From Tachypleus tridentatus (taxonomy: Eukaryota > Arthropoda > Merostomata > Xiphosura > Limulidae), in the NCBI RefSeq assembly GCF_004210375.1, contig NC_134833.1, forward strand, positions 23,998,063-24,062,062: DNA of 64,000 nt, in the 5' to 3' direction. A model generated the notes under the pieces. It was given only the letters and a program-made list of their open reading frames with translations. It was not told the origin of the DNA and made no database searches. Every line of letters starts with the position of its first letter. Position 1 is the first letter of the stretch. Positions 13,544 through 24,963 of this stretch are shown here, piece after piece. The position numbers and the translations under genes were made by a program.

Positions 13544-14270
13544 TTCTCTGCAAACCATTTTTCTGTTTATAATCCTATCTTATGTTCTCTCCTCTCTTTA
13601 ATTTAATCAGCATCACATGATGCTTGAACCTAGACTTAATTGTTTCTATTTATACACAGATTTTCATACAGTTTCAACAAATAGTCGTAATATTATTCTG
13701 TAGCCACAACTCAGAAAATACTCATGTTGTCAAGTCGGTTTCTGGATTACTATAATTGTTTTTTGCTGACCGTTGTTTTTGTGTGTTTGCTTGTTTTCAT
13801 TTTTATGAAGAAGAAATAACTCTTAATGTGCATGAACTGTTTGGATCGTTCCTTAGATTGTTGTATTTATTGATTCATAGCGTTTTTTCGCTCCAGGGTG
13901 AAACAAAAGTCACCCTTAAAATGTGCGAACGTTTTAGGTCGTTGTTTGGAATTGCTTTATATATATTGGTTTTTTTTATTGATTTATAGATTTTCTCTGG
14001 AGAAAACAATGATTAGCTTTGGAAAGTTTTTAAAATTGTTTGTTTCTTCAAGTCAGTTTCGGACTTACGTATTTATCTTTCTGTTGTTGTTTTATTCACA
14101 ACTAGCCAAAAACTGTCCGGAGAGCCACCTATAGTTCTTAACAAAACAACTTATTTTATAACCATTCAGCAAACGGTATGAATTATTCACACAGTGTTCC
14201 TTCGGTCTTTTACCAACTAACCATTTAATTCTACAGATTATAAAATTCGCATCATTTCACACTTATTGAC

Positions 14271-14487
14271 CCGGTATGGCCAGGTGGTTAAGGCATTCGA
14301 GGAGAGGCAGCTAGTCATCACCACCCACCGCCAACTTTTGGTATACTGTTTTACCAACGAATAGTGGATTGATCAAAACATTATAACACCCCCACGGCTG
14401 AAAGGGCGAGCATGTTTTGTGCGACGAGGATTCAAACCCGCAGATTACGAGTCGCGTTCCTCAACCACCTGGCCATGCTGGGTCTAG
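14271..14487. mobile_element. Chimeric SINE family A: + head joined to - strand body
   Basis: A + strand head fragment (GACCCGGTATGGCCAGGTGG and TTAAGG) joins at about 14305 directly to a - strand copy that begins mid-body and ends in its own head (CACCTGGCCATGCTGGGTCT). The two heads form a ~27-bp inverted repeat at the ends of the element. Confidence 0.8.
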
Positions 14488-14520
14488 GCCCACTATAACT
14501 AAAATAAACTTGTTTTCCTC

Positions 14521-14935
14521 GCCTCCTGGTGACTCAGAAAGAAGCTCCACAGTTTATAACGGGGAATGTCAGGATCATATACCCACGACGGACAGAGTTT
14601 TTTTTTTAATTTCGCACAAAGCTACTCGAGTGCTATTTGTGCTAGCCGTCCCTAATTTAGCAGTGTAAGACTAGAGGGAAGGCAGCTAGTCATCACCACC
14701 CACCGCCAACTCTTCGGCTACTCTTTTACCAACGAATAGTGGGATTGACCGTCACATTATAACGCTTAACGCCCCCACGGCTGAAAGGGCGAGCATGTTT
14801 GGCGAGACGGGGATGCGAACCCGCGACCCTCAGATTACGAGTCGCGCGCCTTAACCCACCTGGCCATGCCGGGCCGCGACGGACAGAGAAGAGACAATCC
14901 ACTTGGTAGCTTTGCTCTTAACAACAAATAAGTAA
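14521..14935 (+). mobile_element. Old SINE family C copy split by a family A insertion
   Basis: 14521-14597 and 14877-14935 are the two halves of a diverged family C element (CTCCTGGTGACTCAG, then CTTGGTAGCTTTGCTCTTAA). The family A copy between them carries target duplications. Confidence 0.75.
14598..14876 (-). mobile_element. SINE family A, full length, nested, with target duplication
   Basis: Complete - strand copy from the T-rich tail complement to head GCCCGGCATGGCCAGGTGGG. The perfect 12-bp duplication CGACGGACAGAG at 14586-14597 and 14877-14888 defines the ends exactly. Confidence 0.95.
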
Positions 14936-15311
14936 ATAAAAATACCTCATCCATGGGGGTCATTATTCTTTCTTCCATAAATAAATGTAATCATTGAGAA
15001 ATCAGTAAAGTACTCTTTACTCTTATAGATATTTTGGTCTTTTGAGGCAGAATCCCAGAGAAAAATCAAACAATGAATTAAAAGTTACTTGAGGTTATCC
15101 CACGCATATATACACGTGTTTAGTTTTATTTTAGTTAGAAGTCCTAAAACAATGTATTTATATTTACAAGATTTATTTATTTGTGTAAACGTACGTAACT
15201 ACGGTAATAAAAAACAAATGTAAAGTTATATATCCAGGAGTAAGTATTTGGCGGATTTAATAATATCCTTAGCATCATCTATTTAACAATAGCGAAAGGA
15301 GGTCTAATAAA

Positions 15312-15632
15312 GTTTGTTTGTTTTGAAGTTTCGTGCAAAGCTACACGAGGGCTATCTGCTTGGTTTGTTTGAATTTCGGGCAAAGCTACTCGAGGGCTAT
15401 TTGCACTAGCCGTCCCTAATTTAGCAGTGTAAGACTAGAGGGAAGGCAGATAGTCATCACCACCCACCGCCAGCTCTTGGGCTACTCTTTTACCAACGAA
15501 TACTGGGTTTGACCGTCACATTATAACGCCCCCCACGGCTGAAAGGGCGAGTATGTTTGGTTTGACAGGGATTCGGACCCGCGGCCCTCAGATTACGATA
15601 CGAGCGCACTAACCACCTGGCCATGCCGGGTC
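15312..15632 (-). mobile_element. SINE family A with a duplicated 3' end
   Basis: A full - strand copy (15362-15632) abuts a second, partial tail (15312-15361, TTTCGTGCAAAGCTACACGA). This suggests one copy inserted in the tail of another. Confidence 0.88.
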
Positions 15633-16409
15633 CTACGTAATCATAAAATGGCCCTTAACCACTACATTTATTTATTGTTAGGGCCCCAAGATGCTGCTAG
15701 AAGAGGGAAGACACTCAGAAAGATACGTAATTAACTCAGCCAATGAAAGATAATTGAGCCCGTGATCTTTATGACGCCAATATATAAAAATAAATATTAA
15801 AATCATAATCATAACCGCTAGAGCAATATATTTCAGTTCTGTATATTATCAGGAATTTTTTATTGTTGCTTATTTTATATTTTTTACTTTTCTCGAATAA
15901 AATCTTGCCACCAGATGGAAGTCTGCGATGTTGGCGCTCTCTTTGTTCCCACATTATAGTCATATATTTGTCTTGAACAAACTGAGAGGTTAGTTATACG
16001 TTCATCCAAATCTTTACTCAAACCAACTGCAACGACAAGTAAAAGATATTGGACTACAGTTGAAGCCATAATTAGCTAGTGTAGCTCGTAGCCTAATTGG
16101 TTTAAATTCAACGGCGGGTTTCTTTCTCCCTGAAGGTAAAATGTGCAAACAGAGTAAGAATTTAGAATATTTATTGAAAGCTTTAGCCTAAAGGGAGAAT
16201 CAAGTCCGAGCCAAACTTAACAGAATTCCAGGGTTAAGTCGGTTAGTGTTTAAGTGCTCAAGAAGTCACGTTTCATTTCGTAAACATCAGAGCACAGGAA
16301 CTAAGTACGTATATATTATGAATCCAAAGTTCTATCAGTCAATGAGTATTACATGGTCAAATTTGCCCCTATCTTTGTAGAAACCTGGGTTTATACGATG
16401 AATTCGTTT

Positions 16410-16775
16410 GCTTTTAAATTTCACGCAAAGATGATCGAGGGTTAGCTGCTTTAACTCTCCCTAATTTTGAAGTTATAACCTAGAAGGAAAGCATTTAGTT
16501 ATCCCTTGGGCTACTCTTTACCAAAGAATAATGGGGCTGACATTTACATTTAAGCCTTACCACTGAAAATGTGGGGAGCAACCCTCAGGTTGACCCACCT
16601 CCTCCAATGGCAGAGCAGTATCTCTGCGGATTTATACCGCTAGAAAGAGGATTTTGATAGCAGTAGTGGGCAGAACACGGATAGCCCTTTGTGTAGACTT
16701 GTGCTTAATAACATACAATAACCCTCATATTGCGAATCCAGTGTCTTAGTCGCTAGGCCATAGCCTCACATGTTC
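16410..16775 (-). mobile_element. Old SINE family A interrupted by a family C insertion
   Basis: Diverged - strand family A pieces (16410-16600 and about 16726-16775) flank a + strand family C copy at 16606-16725. AACCCTCA occurs on both sides of the insert, consistent with a target duplication. Confidence 0.7.
16606..16725 (+). mobile_element. SINE family C inside old SINE A
   Basis: Has CTCCAATGGCAGAGCAGTAT, GTGGGCAGAACACGGATAGC and CCTTTGTGTAGACTTGTGCTT. Confidence 0.8.
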
Positions 16776-17186
16776 AGAAACTTAATTATACTTATCCGAT
16801 ATCATTGAATCCCATTAACGTAACCGTTAAACACACGCATTTAATGACAGCTCATATGCTAATAGTTTAGAAATAAGCCGTGCGTGGCGCTGCAGTTTGA
16901 ATGATGAGAAGTGAAGTGGAAGGTCCAAAGTTGGAGCCACAATGTATCACTAGACTCGCTTCTCATTTTTAATTGCGTTGACGTTAAAACCGCGACACTC
17001 AAACCCGTTATTCGATTAAGGAAAGCCACACAGAAGGTCAGTAGTTTTAAATTAAACATGAGTATGTTTTGAAGTTATGTTTAGGGTTATGTTATGTTTT
17101 TAATTGAAAAAACTATGAATTGTTGGAAAAATTCATCATTGTTGTTGTTGCTTCATTTTGTTTAAAATCAATAATCCTTCGTTAAA

Positions 17187-17287
17187 CACAAAGTAGTACA
17201 ATGGAGTATTCGTGCTGTACTCATCCGGGTATCAAAACCCGGTTTTTAGCGTTATAGGCTATCAAACTTACTGCTAAGCCACAGAGG
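17187..17287 (-). mobile_element. SINE family C, partial
   Basis: - strand copy with the B-box complement GGTATCAAAACCCGG and the head TTACTGCTAAGCCACAGAGG. Confidence 0.65.
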
Positions 17288-17458
17288 AAGAGAGAATGCA
17301 TCAGCAATGCAACCTTCTTATGGCGATTTACAGAATATAATAAATGTAAGAAAAATTACACTTTTTTTTCGTGTAACAATGCAAGTGACGTCACGAAATT
17401 TACAGCCACTACAAACAGAGACTGAAATAATGAAGACGTTACCATGTGATCTCTGTAA

Positions 17459-17585
17459 AGGGCGCCTTCTGGTTGCACAGCAAAAAGCCTGAGACTTTAC
17501 ACCGCTACAATCGAGTTTCGATACTTTCGGCGAAAAGAGCACACAGTTAGCTCATTGTGTAACTTCGTGCTAAACAAACAAATAA
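17459..17585 (+). mobile_element. SINE family C, diverged
   Basis: Reads GGCGCCTTCTGGTTGCACAG, TCGAGTTTCGATACTTTC, then CATTGTGTAACTTCGTGCTA. It sits directly before a family A copy. Confidence 0.7.
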
Positions 17586-17832
17586 GGTCTGGCACGAGAC
17601 TCGTAATATGATGATCGCGGGTTTGAATCCCCGTCGCACCAAACATGCTTGCCATTTCAGCCTTGGGGGCGTTATAATGTTACAGTCAATCCCACTATTC
17701 GTCAGGAAAAGAGTAGCTCAAGAGTTGGCGGTGGGCGGTGATGATTTACACTTCTAGTCTTACACTGCTAAATTAGGGACGGCTAGCACAGATAGCCCCT
17801 CGAGTAGCTTTGTGCGAAATTCACAAACAAAA
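17586..17832 (+). mobile_element. SINE family A with deletion in the head
   Basis: Head shortened (GGTCTGGCACGAGACTCGTA); B box GGGTTTGAATCCC, body and tail intact. Confidence 0.88.
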
Positions 17833-18304
17833 CCCAACAGTTTCTTATTGTAATACAATTTGGCATTACTCAACTTAATATTGTTCAGAACCACATTTAT
17901 ATACCATGATTGCTGTAAGCAAAATAATTAATACGTCCTGCTGTTTAAGAACTTTTCTGGATACAGGGGTATGAGTTATATTTACCCGCTTTTCTCAAGA
18001 TGTTTCTTGGGGTTTCGTACACAAAACTCTTCTTCTGAATGTAACATCGATTCGATCGTATGAGTCCGAATATATCTAGATTGTTTTGTCTTTTCCTGGT
18101 GGGCAAATTATTGTCGTTTTGCAGCTCGAATTTTCTAGAAGTTTCCGAAAGTATTTTGGTTGATACGAGTTTCTTTCTTAAGTAATTACGTACAGTTAAT
18201 GAAGCTAAGTTTTTGAAACTGTCTTGCAATTTAAACACGTATACCGATATTTTACCAAAGTTTGCTCTGTTAAATTAAACATTGGTAACCTGAGTTCGTT
18301 TAAC

Positions 18305-18420
18305 TGGTTGTTTGGAATTACGCACAAAGCTAAACTACGGGCAATCTGTGCTTTGCCGTGGTATCGAAGCCAAGTTTCTAACGGTTTGAGTCCACAGACA
18401 TAACGCTTTGCCATTGGCGG
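18305..18420 (-). mobile_element. SINE family C
   Basis: - strand copy with AATTACGCACAAAGCTAAAC and the head complement CATAACGCTTTGCCATTGGC. Confidence 0.7.
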
Positions 18421-18456
18421 GTGTTGTGTTAAGAACCCAAGAAGAGAATGGGTATA

Positions 18457-18722
18457 GTTTGGTTTGATTTGTTTTGAATTTCGCGCGAAGCTGCACGAGG
18501 GCTACCTAGCCATCCCCAATTTAGCAGTGTAAGACTAGAGGGAAGGCAGCTAGTCATCACCACCCACCGACAACTCTTGGGCTACTCTTTTACCAACGAA
18601 TGGTGCGATTGACCGTCACATTAAAATGTCCTCTCGACTGAAAGGGCAAGCATGTTTGGTTTGACGGGGATTCGAACCGGATTACGAATCGAGTGCTTTA
18701 CCCACCTGGCCATGCTAGGGCC
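18457..18722 (-). mobile_element. SINE family A, near full length
   Basis: - strand copy ending in the head CCACCTGGCCATGCTAGGGC, with a small deletion around the B box. It lies 315 bp upstream of the first GluCl exon found. Confidence 0.9.
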
Positions 18723-19036
18723 TAAATTGGATATATTTTTTATTTTCTATCACACTCTAACCCTAGTACACAAACGCAGTAAATAAAATTAATTAATTAT
18801 TAAAGATTTTCTGTGAAGGTTTCTTTATTTTTAAAAGTTCCTACTTAAAATAATCTCACAAAGAAATAATGCGGTTCTGTAATTCATATTCAAAAATAGA
18901 ATATGCTCTTGAGAAACTACCCCAACAAATATTTGACGATTAAACAAATAGTTTAATTATCATATCATAATCACCAATTAATCGTTTGTTTTTGTTGTTT
19001 TTGCTCTTCTCTTGTTTAATTTTTATGTTCTTTCAG

Positions 19037-19104
19037 ATGGCCCGGCCATTGTGAGTGTTAACATCTACATAAGAAGTATCAGCAAAATAGACGATGTTAC
19101 CATG
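19037..19104 (+). CDS. GluCl: GluCl exon: extracellular domain, beta1 region
   Basis: This 68-bp exon completes a split Asp codon and then encodes GPAIVSVNIYIRSISKIDDV plus TM. It corresponds to the first beta strand of the extracellular domain, where insect GluCl has a very similar stretch (DGPAIVRINLFVRSI...). The 3' splice site is TTCTTTCAG and the 5' splice site is ATG|GTAAGT, both strong. In insects this small exon is the one that exists in mutually exclusive alternative versions; I saw no second version nearby, but a 68-bp diverged copy would be easy to miss by eye. The preceding coding exon should end in a G that starts the Asp codon. Confidence 0.9.
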
Positions 19105-21538
19105 GTAAGTTTGTGAAAGCATTTATTACGTCATAAATTGCAAGAAACACAGTGTTAGTGGTGAGTGGAGTTGTGTGATGTTGGCTTTCACAATCAACCA
19201 TCACAAATGGTTAAACAGTTGCGCTGAGTGTTTGGAAAGTCAATGTGATTGATTAACGAGGTTTTCTCATTTACGAACAGAAGTGCTTTTCTATTTCATT
19301 AACGGTGCGCTAGACCCACCGGTTTCTGTTTTAATTACGATACAGTGTTTAATGTATGACAAATAAATGACATTTTTACACGGGTAAGCTCGTACTCTCC
19401 AACAGAATTGCAGTTCTGATGAAAGCTCAGATGCAGTTCTGGATCTTATAGATGAAAAACCAAAAATTCACGATGTTTATATTCGTAGCCGTATTTACTT
19501 ATTGTCAGTGCCACGGAATCATGTATTACTTACATTTAACATCTACTCAGATAAATTAAACATTTTATCATATCGAACACTTCAGATAACCATTCACCTA
19601 ATTAGTGACATTCGAATCTTGGAACTGTAGATGCATAATTAGTAGCCGTGGATATAAATACTAGAATTATAAAATCAACGTTAGACCTTTGGCAAAGTGA
19701 GCCAGAGAAGGAGATTCGTCCAAAACGCTGCTTAAAAATAAAAAGTTATGAAGTCTGATGTTGGTTTTGCTATATTTTGTGTGTGTTACTTTAAATATAA
19801 CGTTTTTATATCTGAGTAATTGATGTGTTTGGTTGGAGTTAGAGGTTTTATTCCGTAACTAATTCTAAACACGTTTTTGTTGTTGTTTTTACAAACATTC
19901 TGGTGGGTCATAGAGTTTATTATGCTCAAATTTACCTATGACCGTTGACATCCATCTCTGTTGTTTACCAATCACAGGTAGCATACATCACTGTTTACCA
20001 ATCACCACTGACGCCACCTTTGTCGTTTACCAATCCCAGTTAATATTCGCCGCTTTTGACAAATCACTATCAACATCCACAGCATAATCACAACTAGTGA
20101 TATGCAAACTCTTCGTGGTCTTTATTAAGATAATATAAATATATACAAAGGTAACTAAAAATCGCAAATGTTAGCATAAACCTTAAACAGTATAATGGCT
20201 TATGAGGCCTAGCTGATTTAATTAACTCTAATCCAAAATTTATATGAAAAAATTTTAGGCTTACTCTTAGATGTCGTTAATTTGTTTTTCCAGAAAACTT
20301 TTAATAAAACGTAAGTTTGTTTTTTCTCCGTCTAACAAGTGAAATCATTTGGCGATAAGCCAAGAAGAACAAAGAATGTTATTTAAATTTCAAAACACAT
20401 CAAAAACGTATGGGAAAAGTCCAACAGACTTTGAAAACTGAGGTTATCTTTTTCCTGGTTATTTTTTACGCTACAGCTATGGTACCTTGCCCTAAATATT
20501 TCGCTTTGTAATCTCTTTGACTTATTTTAGTGAAAAACTAATGTATTTGTCTTTTTTCTAATGGTATATACATTTTTGTCACATAGTTTCCATTCTGTGC
20601 TATATATGCTATTACCTTTATTTTTTTTGCCTAGGACAGCCAAACCCTTTTATCCCTGGCTGTAGACAATTTCAAAGGAAAGCTAAGATTTACTTTTGAA
20701 ACTACATTTAAATTCTTTTAATGAAAGCTGACAATCAGAATCTATTCAAATCTTTAAATGTATTTTGTTGTTTTTGCTAGATTTGGTAGTTTAAAGTAGT
20801 TTAACCACTGAAAATGGGCACTTCCAAATATATATATATATATATTATTTTGAGCATCAAAAAATACTAGTGGCTTAAAAATTCGGCAAATTTTTACTTT
20901 ATTATTGCTAAATATAATTGGCTAAAGCATTTGAATGGCTCAGCAGAGACTAGAGTTCGAATCCTACCGAATTTCACCAGTTACATTTAAACTGTACCCA
21001 ACTGTATTTTTGTATTAGAAAAATCTAACGCTGTAAGTCTTTAATAATATCATAGTTTTATTTTACTTTTTGCAATATTCTACTCTAATTATCGCGTCGA
21101 CAGTAAAATACGTATACGCCCCAGTAAAGACTTTAAACTGTTATTTTATTGGATAATTTCATATATATATAAAGAGAATATTAATACTGAAGAGTTACAT
21201 TAAATTAAACAAAATCAACAGGAAGGATTGCGTTAGAAACAGCAACTTCAAACCTCTGACTCGTGTCTGAATTATATATATATATATATATATCAAGAGA
21301 ATATTAATACTGAAGAATTACATTAAATTAAACAAAATCAACAGGAAGGATTACGTTAGAAACAGCAACTCCAAACCTCTGACTAGTGTCTGACTAATAT
21401 ATATATATATATAAAGAAAATATTAATACTGAAGAGTTATATTAAATTAAACAAAATCAACAGGAAGGATTACGTTAGAGACAGCAACTCCAAACCTCTG
21501 ACTAGTGTCTGACTAATACTGAAAACTCTTTCTCTCAG
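19105..21538 (+). other. GluCl intron 1 (2434 bp)
   Basis: GTAAGT to CTCTCAG. Nothing recognised apart from AT microsatellites near 20830 and the three tandem repeats before the acceptor. Confidence 0.85.
21160..21520. repeat. Three ~120-bp tandem repeats abutting the GluCl exon at 21539
   Basis: Each unit has a variable (AT)n run, GAATATTAATACTGAAGAGT, ACAAAATCAACAGGAAGGAT and CAAACCTCTGACTAGTGTCT. The third ends 19 bp before the exon and includes GACTAAT, a plausible branch point. Confidence 0.92.
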
Positions 21539-21762
21539 GAATACAGTGTGCAGTTAACCTTTAGAGAACAGTGGCGAGACGAAAGGCTTGAGTTCGACGA
21601 CATGAATGGTCAGATGGCCTACTTAACCCTAACCGATCCAAACAAAATCTGGAAACCCGATCTCTTTTTCTCCAATGAAAAGGAGGGTCATTTCCATGAC
21701 ATCATTATGCCAAACGTATTACTTCGGATTTATCCAAATGGAGAAGTCTTGTATAGTATAAG
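21539..21762 (+). CDS. GluCl: GluCl exon: extracellular domain, loops D, A and E
   Basis: This 224-bp exon starts EYSVQLTFREQWRDERL and ends VLLRIYPNGEVLYSI plus two bases of an Arg codon. It forms the middle of the ligand-binding domain. The Arg in FREQW aligns with the Arg of glycine and glutamate receptors that contacts the agonist carboxylate. WKPDLFFSNEKEGHFH is the loop A region typical of GluCl, and the RIYPNGEVLYS strand is the loop E side. The 3' splice site is CTTTCTCTCAG; the 5' splice site is AG|GTAGTT, weaker than the other donors of the gene. The intron just upstream holds three tandem ~120-bp repeats that run to within about 20 bp of this exon. Confidence 0.93.
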
Positions 21763-21991
21763 GTAGTTACATTTATTTTAATATTAGGGCTACTTAACAA
21801 CAGACATACTTAATATGTATTTGTACTCATGCTAGTAACAACACGAAATTTTATGCTAATAAACTTGTAACTGCCTGTAAATATATATATATATATAAAT
21901 ATGTATCGTAATTATATTGTTTACTGCCATCTCACACTACATAAGACTTTTCAAATACTCTAAGTTTACAAAGTTTTAATGTATATAAATG

Positions 21992-22222
21992 TTATCGAAA
22001 GTTCGAATCTCTGTCACACCAAACATGCTCGCCCTTTCAACCGTGGGGGCGTTACAATGTGACGGTCAATCCCACTAATCGTTGGTAAAAGAGCAGCCCA
22101 AGAGTTGGTGGTGGGTGCTGATGACTAGCTGCCTTCTCTCTAGTCTTACATCACTAAATTAGGGACGGCTAGCGCAGATAGCCTTCGTGTAGTTTTGCGC
22201 GAAATGTAAAACAAACCAAACC
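21992..22222 (+). mobile_element. SINE family A, head-truncated, in GluCl intron 2
   Basis: Begins at the B box (AGTTCGAATCTCTGTCACAC); full body and tail follow. Confidence 0.88.
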
Positions 22223-22671
22223 ATGTTAATATTAACAAATTTATTTGCTACACCTGATGTGAGAAGAATTACGTCACAACTTTTTAAACTCGCAAACGCC
22301 TTCTCATAATGACTCGTAAAACTAAACAAATTTGTTAATATTTTTTATTAAATCTTTGTGAAAAGATAACACTGTAGACTAATTATCTACACTTTGCCCA
22401 CCACGGAGAATCAAACCTCAAGTTTTTGTGTTTTAAATCCATGACATTACTCTGACCCACTGAGAGGGGGACGTTTCATACTTTACATTATTCGGTTATA
22501 ATTTATTCAACAAAATGAAACTTAATGAATTTTTACTGGTGGCCAAACTCGTCACGTTTCAATTTGTTTTTCTTAAAATAAATAATTCATATATATGGAC
22601 CAACTTATTTTATTTTCAAATCGATGGAAATTTCTTTGATAAAATAATAAGTTAGTTAGAAACTACATTTA

Positions 22672-22742
22672 ATAGCCCCATGCGTTCAGCAGATAGCCTG
22701 ATGTAGCTATGACATTAGGAAAACACTGAAACACACGCACAC
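22672..22742 (+). mobile_element. SINE family B, 3' part only
   Basis: Has GTTCAGCAGATAGCCTGATG and a CA-rich tail; no head. Confidence 0.6.
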
Positions 22743-23711
22743 TCAGATTAACTCAAGGTTTGAAGACTGAAAATAATAGTAAAGCTTTAGATATTTTTCG
22801 TTAATTATTGTTTTAATTTTTAATTTCAATTATTAACACCAGTTCATGCTATTTATCATGTCCAATATTTTGTTGTTTCACACAGCTTGTAGTGGGTACT
22901 GGAGGTGTTTAGATATTCTGGCAGTAAAGTTAGAAAACAAAAACGTTATTTAACCAAAGTTTCATCAGGACTAGTTTACGAGAACTCAGATAACAACAAT
23001 AAAAACTTTCTCTAGACAATTATACTGATGGCACTAAAATGGCCAAACGTTGCCAGAAGTAAGAAAGTTTTTATTATCATCTGGAGAAAAAAGATAGTTC
23101 TTTTTGTTGAGCAGCCATCAGTTTCCATAATTTCCTAAAATATAAAATACTTATATGATATTTTGATAGCTTAACGATGCACGCTATGAGTTAAAGCAAT
23201 CACTAAATAAAGCAACGGTTGGAGTTTTTGAAAAGCGTTGCATCTATATGATAGCTCCTTGTAAATTGTATGTTTTAGATCCAACCATACGAAGGTAAGT
23301 TTTACTTATTTCCTCATTTTGATTTTCAATTTTGTGACTGAATAATAGCCGATTAAAAAGATCCGAACAAGACGTAATACACGCGTTGCTAACTAAAATC
23401 ATTGATTTCTCTACTGACGCTTAACCCTTCTCGAGCGAAAGCCTTTAACGTTTAGTAAATTAAATCTTTTAAGAATGTGAATAGTAATAGAAACGTTGTT
23501 TTTATTCCACGAGTTTCACTAAAGCATTGAGACTTGAGAAGACGTGCGCTGTAATTAGAAACGTCTCAGAAGTCTGCGAAAAACAAATATCTGTAACAAA
23601 AAGAACAAACACTAAGCTTATTAGTAAACCTCAAAAACACAACTAATCCAATAAGATCGAATCGTTTCGTTGCTCATACAATTGTAATGTACTCGTTAGG
23701 ATTGTTTATTG

Positions 23712-23882
23712 ATTTTTTGAAGCAAAGCCACACTGGTCTATCAGCTGTGTAAATCGCGGGGAATCGAACCTCGGATTTTAGTACTGTAAGTTCGTAGACT
23801 TACCGTTCTTCTGTTGTGGGATTCCCCTCGGTGGGCTTAGCAGATAGCCCGTGTGGCTTTGCTATTAGAAAACACACACACT
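23712..23882. mobile_element. Inverted pair of SINE family B copies
   Basis: A - strand copy (about 23715-23816) is followed immediately by the 3' part of a + strand copy (about 23820-23881, CTCGGTGGGCTTAGCAGATA). The shared parts are inverted relative to each other. Confidence 0.7.
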
Positions 23883-23895
23883 GTTAGATTTGTAT

Positions 23896-24164
23896 ATTTT
23901 TTTAAATTCGCGCAAAGATACATGAGGACTAGCTGCGTTAGCCGTCTCTAATTTAACCATGTAAGACTAGAGGGAAGGCAGCTAGTCATCACCGCTCACC
24001 GCTAACTCTTGGATAACTCTCTTACTAACGAATAGTGGAATTGACCGTCACATTATAACGTCTTCATGGATAAAACGGCGAACATGTTTGGTGTGACTGG
24101 GTTCGAACCCGCGACCAAAAGATTACGACTCGAGCGCCCTAACCACTTGGCCATGGCGGCTCGG
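23896..24164 (-). mobile_element. SINE family A, full length
   Basis: - strand, tail to head (CCACTTGGCCATGGCGGCTC), moderately diverged. Confidence 0.88.
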
Positions 24165-24247
24165 AGAGTGTTGGGATTGTTCTAAAAAATTAAGTTGTTG
24201 GTTAATAATGAATTATATGAAGCAATAATTTATCTCTCTGCTCAAGT

Positions 24248-24370
24248 GTCCACTCAGTGGCATAGCGGTGTGTCTGCGGACTTATACTGCTAGAAACCAA
24301 GTTGCGATACGCGTGGTGGGCAGAGTATAGATAGCCCTTTGTTTAGTTTTGTGCTTGATGACAAACAAGT
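24248..24370 (+). mobile_element. SINE family C, full length
   Basis: Reads CACTCAGTGGCATAGCGGTG, GTGGTGGGCAGAGTATAGAT, then GTTTTGTGCTTGATGACAAA. Confidence 0.85.
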
Positions 24371-24476
24371 GTTAAAATATTTATTTCATAGAACTTTCAG
24401 CTTATTATGAGTTACTAAGTTTTGCTTTCAGTGACCCTTAACCCTAAAGTTTAATAGCTGAGTATTCACTATTATA

Positions 24477-24588
24477 CGCCCCTCGTTAGTACAACGGTAA
24501 GTCTACAGACAACATTAATATCAGAGGTTCGATTCCTCTCGGTGGGCTCAGCAGATAGTCCGATATGGCTTTGCTATAAGAAAACACA
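24477..24588 (+). mobile_element. SINE family B, full length
   Basis: Reads CCCCTCGTTAGTACAACGGT, GAGGTTCGATTCC, then TATGGCTTTGCTATAAGAAA. Confidence 0.88.
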
Positions 24589-24963
24589 AATATTTTAGCT
24601 CAAATAAAAAATATAAAACCTAAAAATATAACTAACACCCTTACATGTAATATTGCAGGAACGTCTATATATTACTTACCACAATCTCAGTAACACATAA
24701 GTTACGATATTTTACAGCTTTCTATATTTAAATGCAAAAGTGAATATAGTATAGATATATACATTTAAATCGATTAGCATTATTTTTCGAGTGAAATTGG
24801 TCTTTATTCATCGATATACAAATTTCTCACGAGGACGGTTTCAGATCTTAACTTTCTAACTGACACCCTGTGTAACAAAAGTTCGTCATTTAAGATCTAC
24901 TTTCAACGAAATAATAATTACTAAAACTTACTATTAATAAATAATATTTTTAAACCTCCAAAG

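Larger units (their letters stand above)
1..19036. other. No gene recognised upstream of the first GluCl exon found
   Basis: AT-rich sequence with SINEs and minisatellites listed separately; short AT/TA runs near 980-1000 and 12708-12735. Open frames are short (under 85 codons outside repeats), lack domain signals, and several coincide with SINEs. A small GluCl exon could be hidden here: it should encode the segment before GPAIVSV and end in G followed by GT. Confidence 0.6.
21763..24963 (+). other. GluCl intron 2 (3201 bp)
   Basis: GTAGTT to CCAAAG. Dense in SINEs (two A, one inverted B pair, one B, one B fragment, one C); an AT microsatellite at 21882-21900. Confidence 0.88.
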
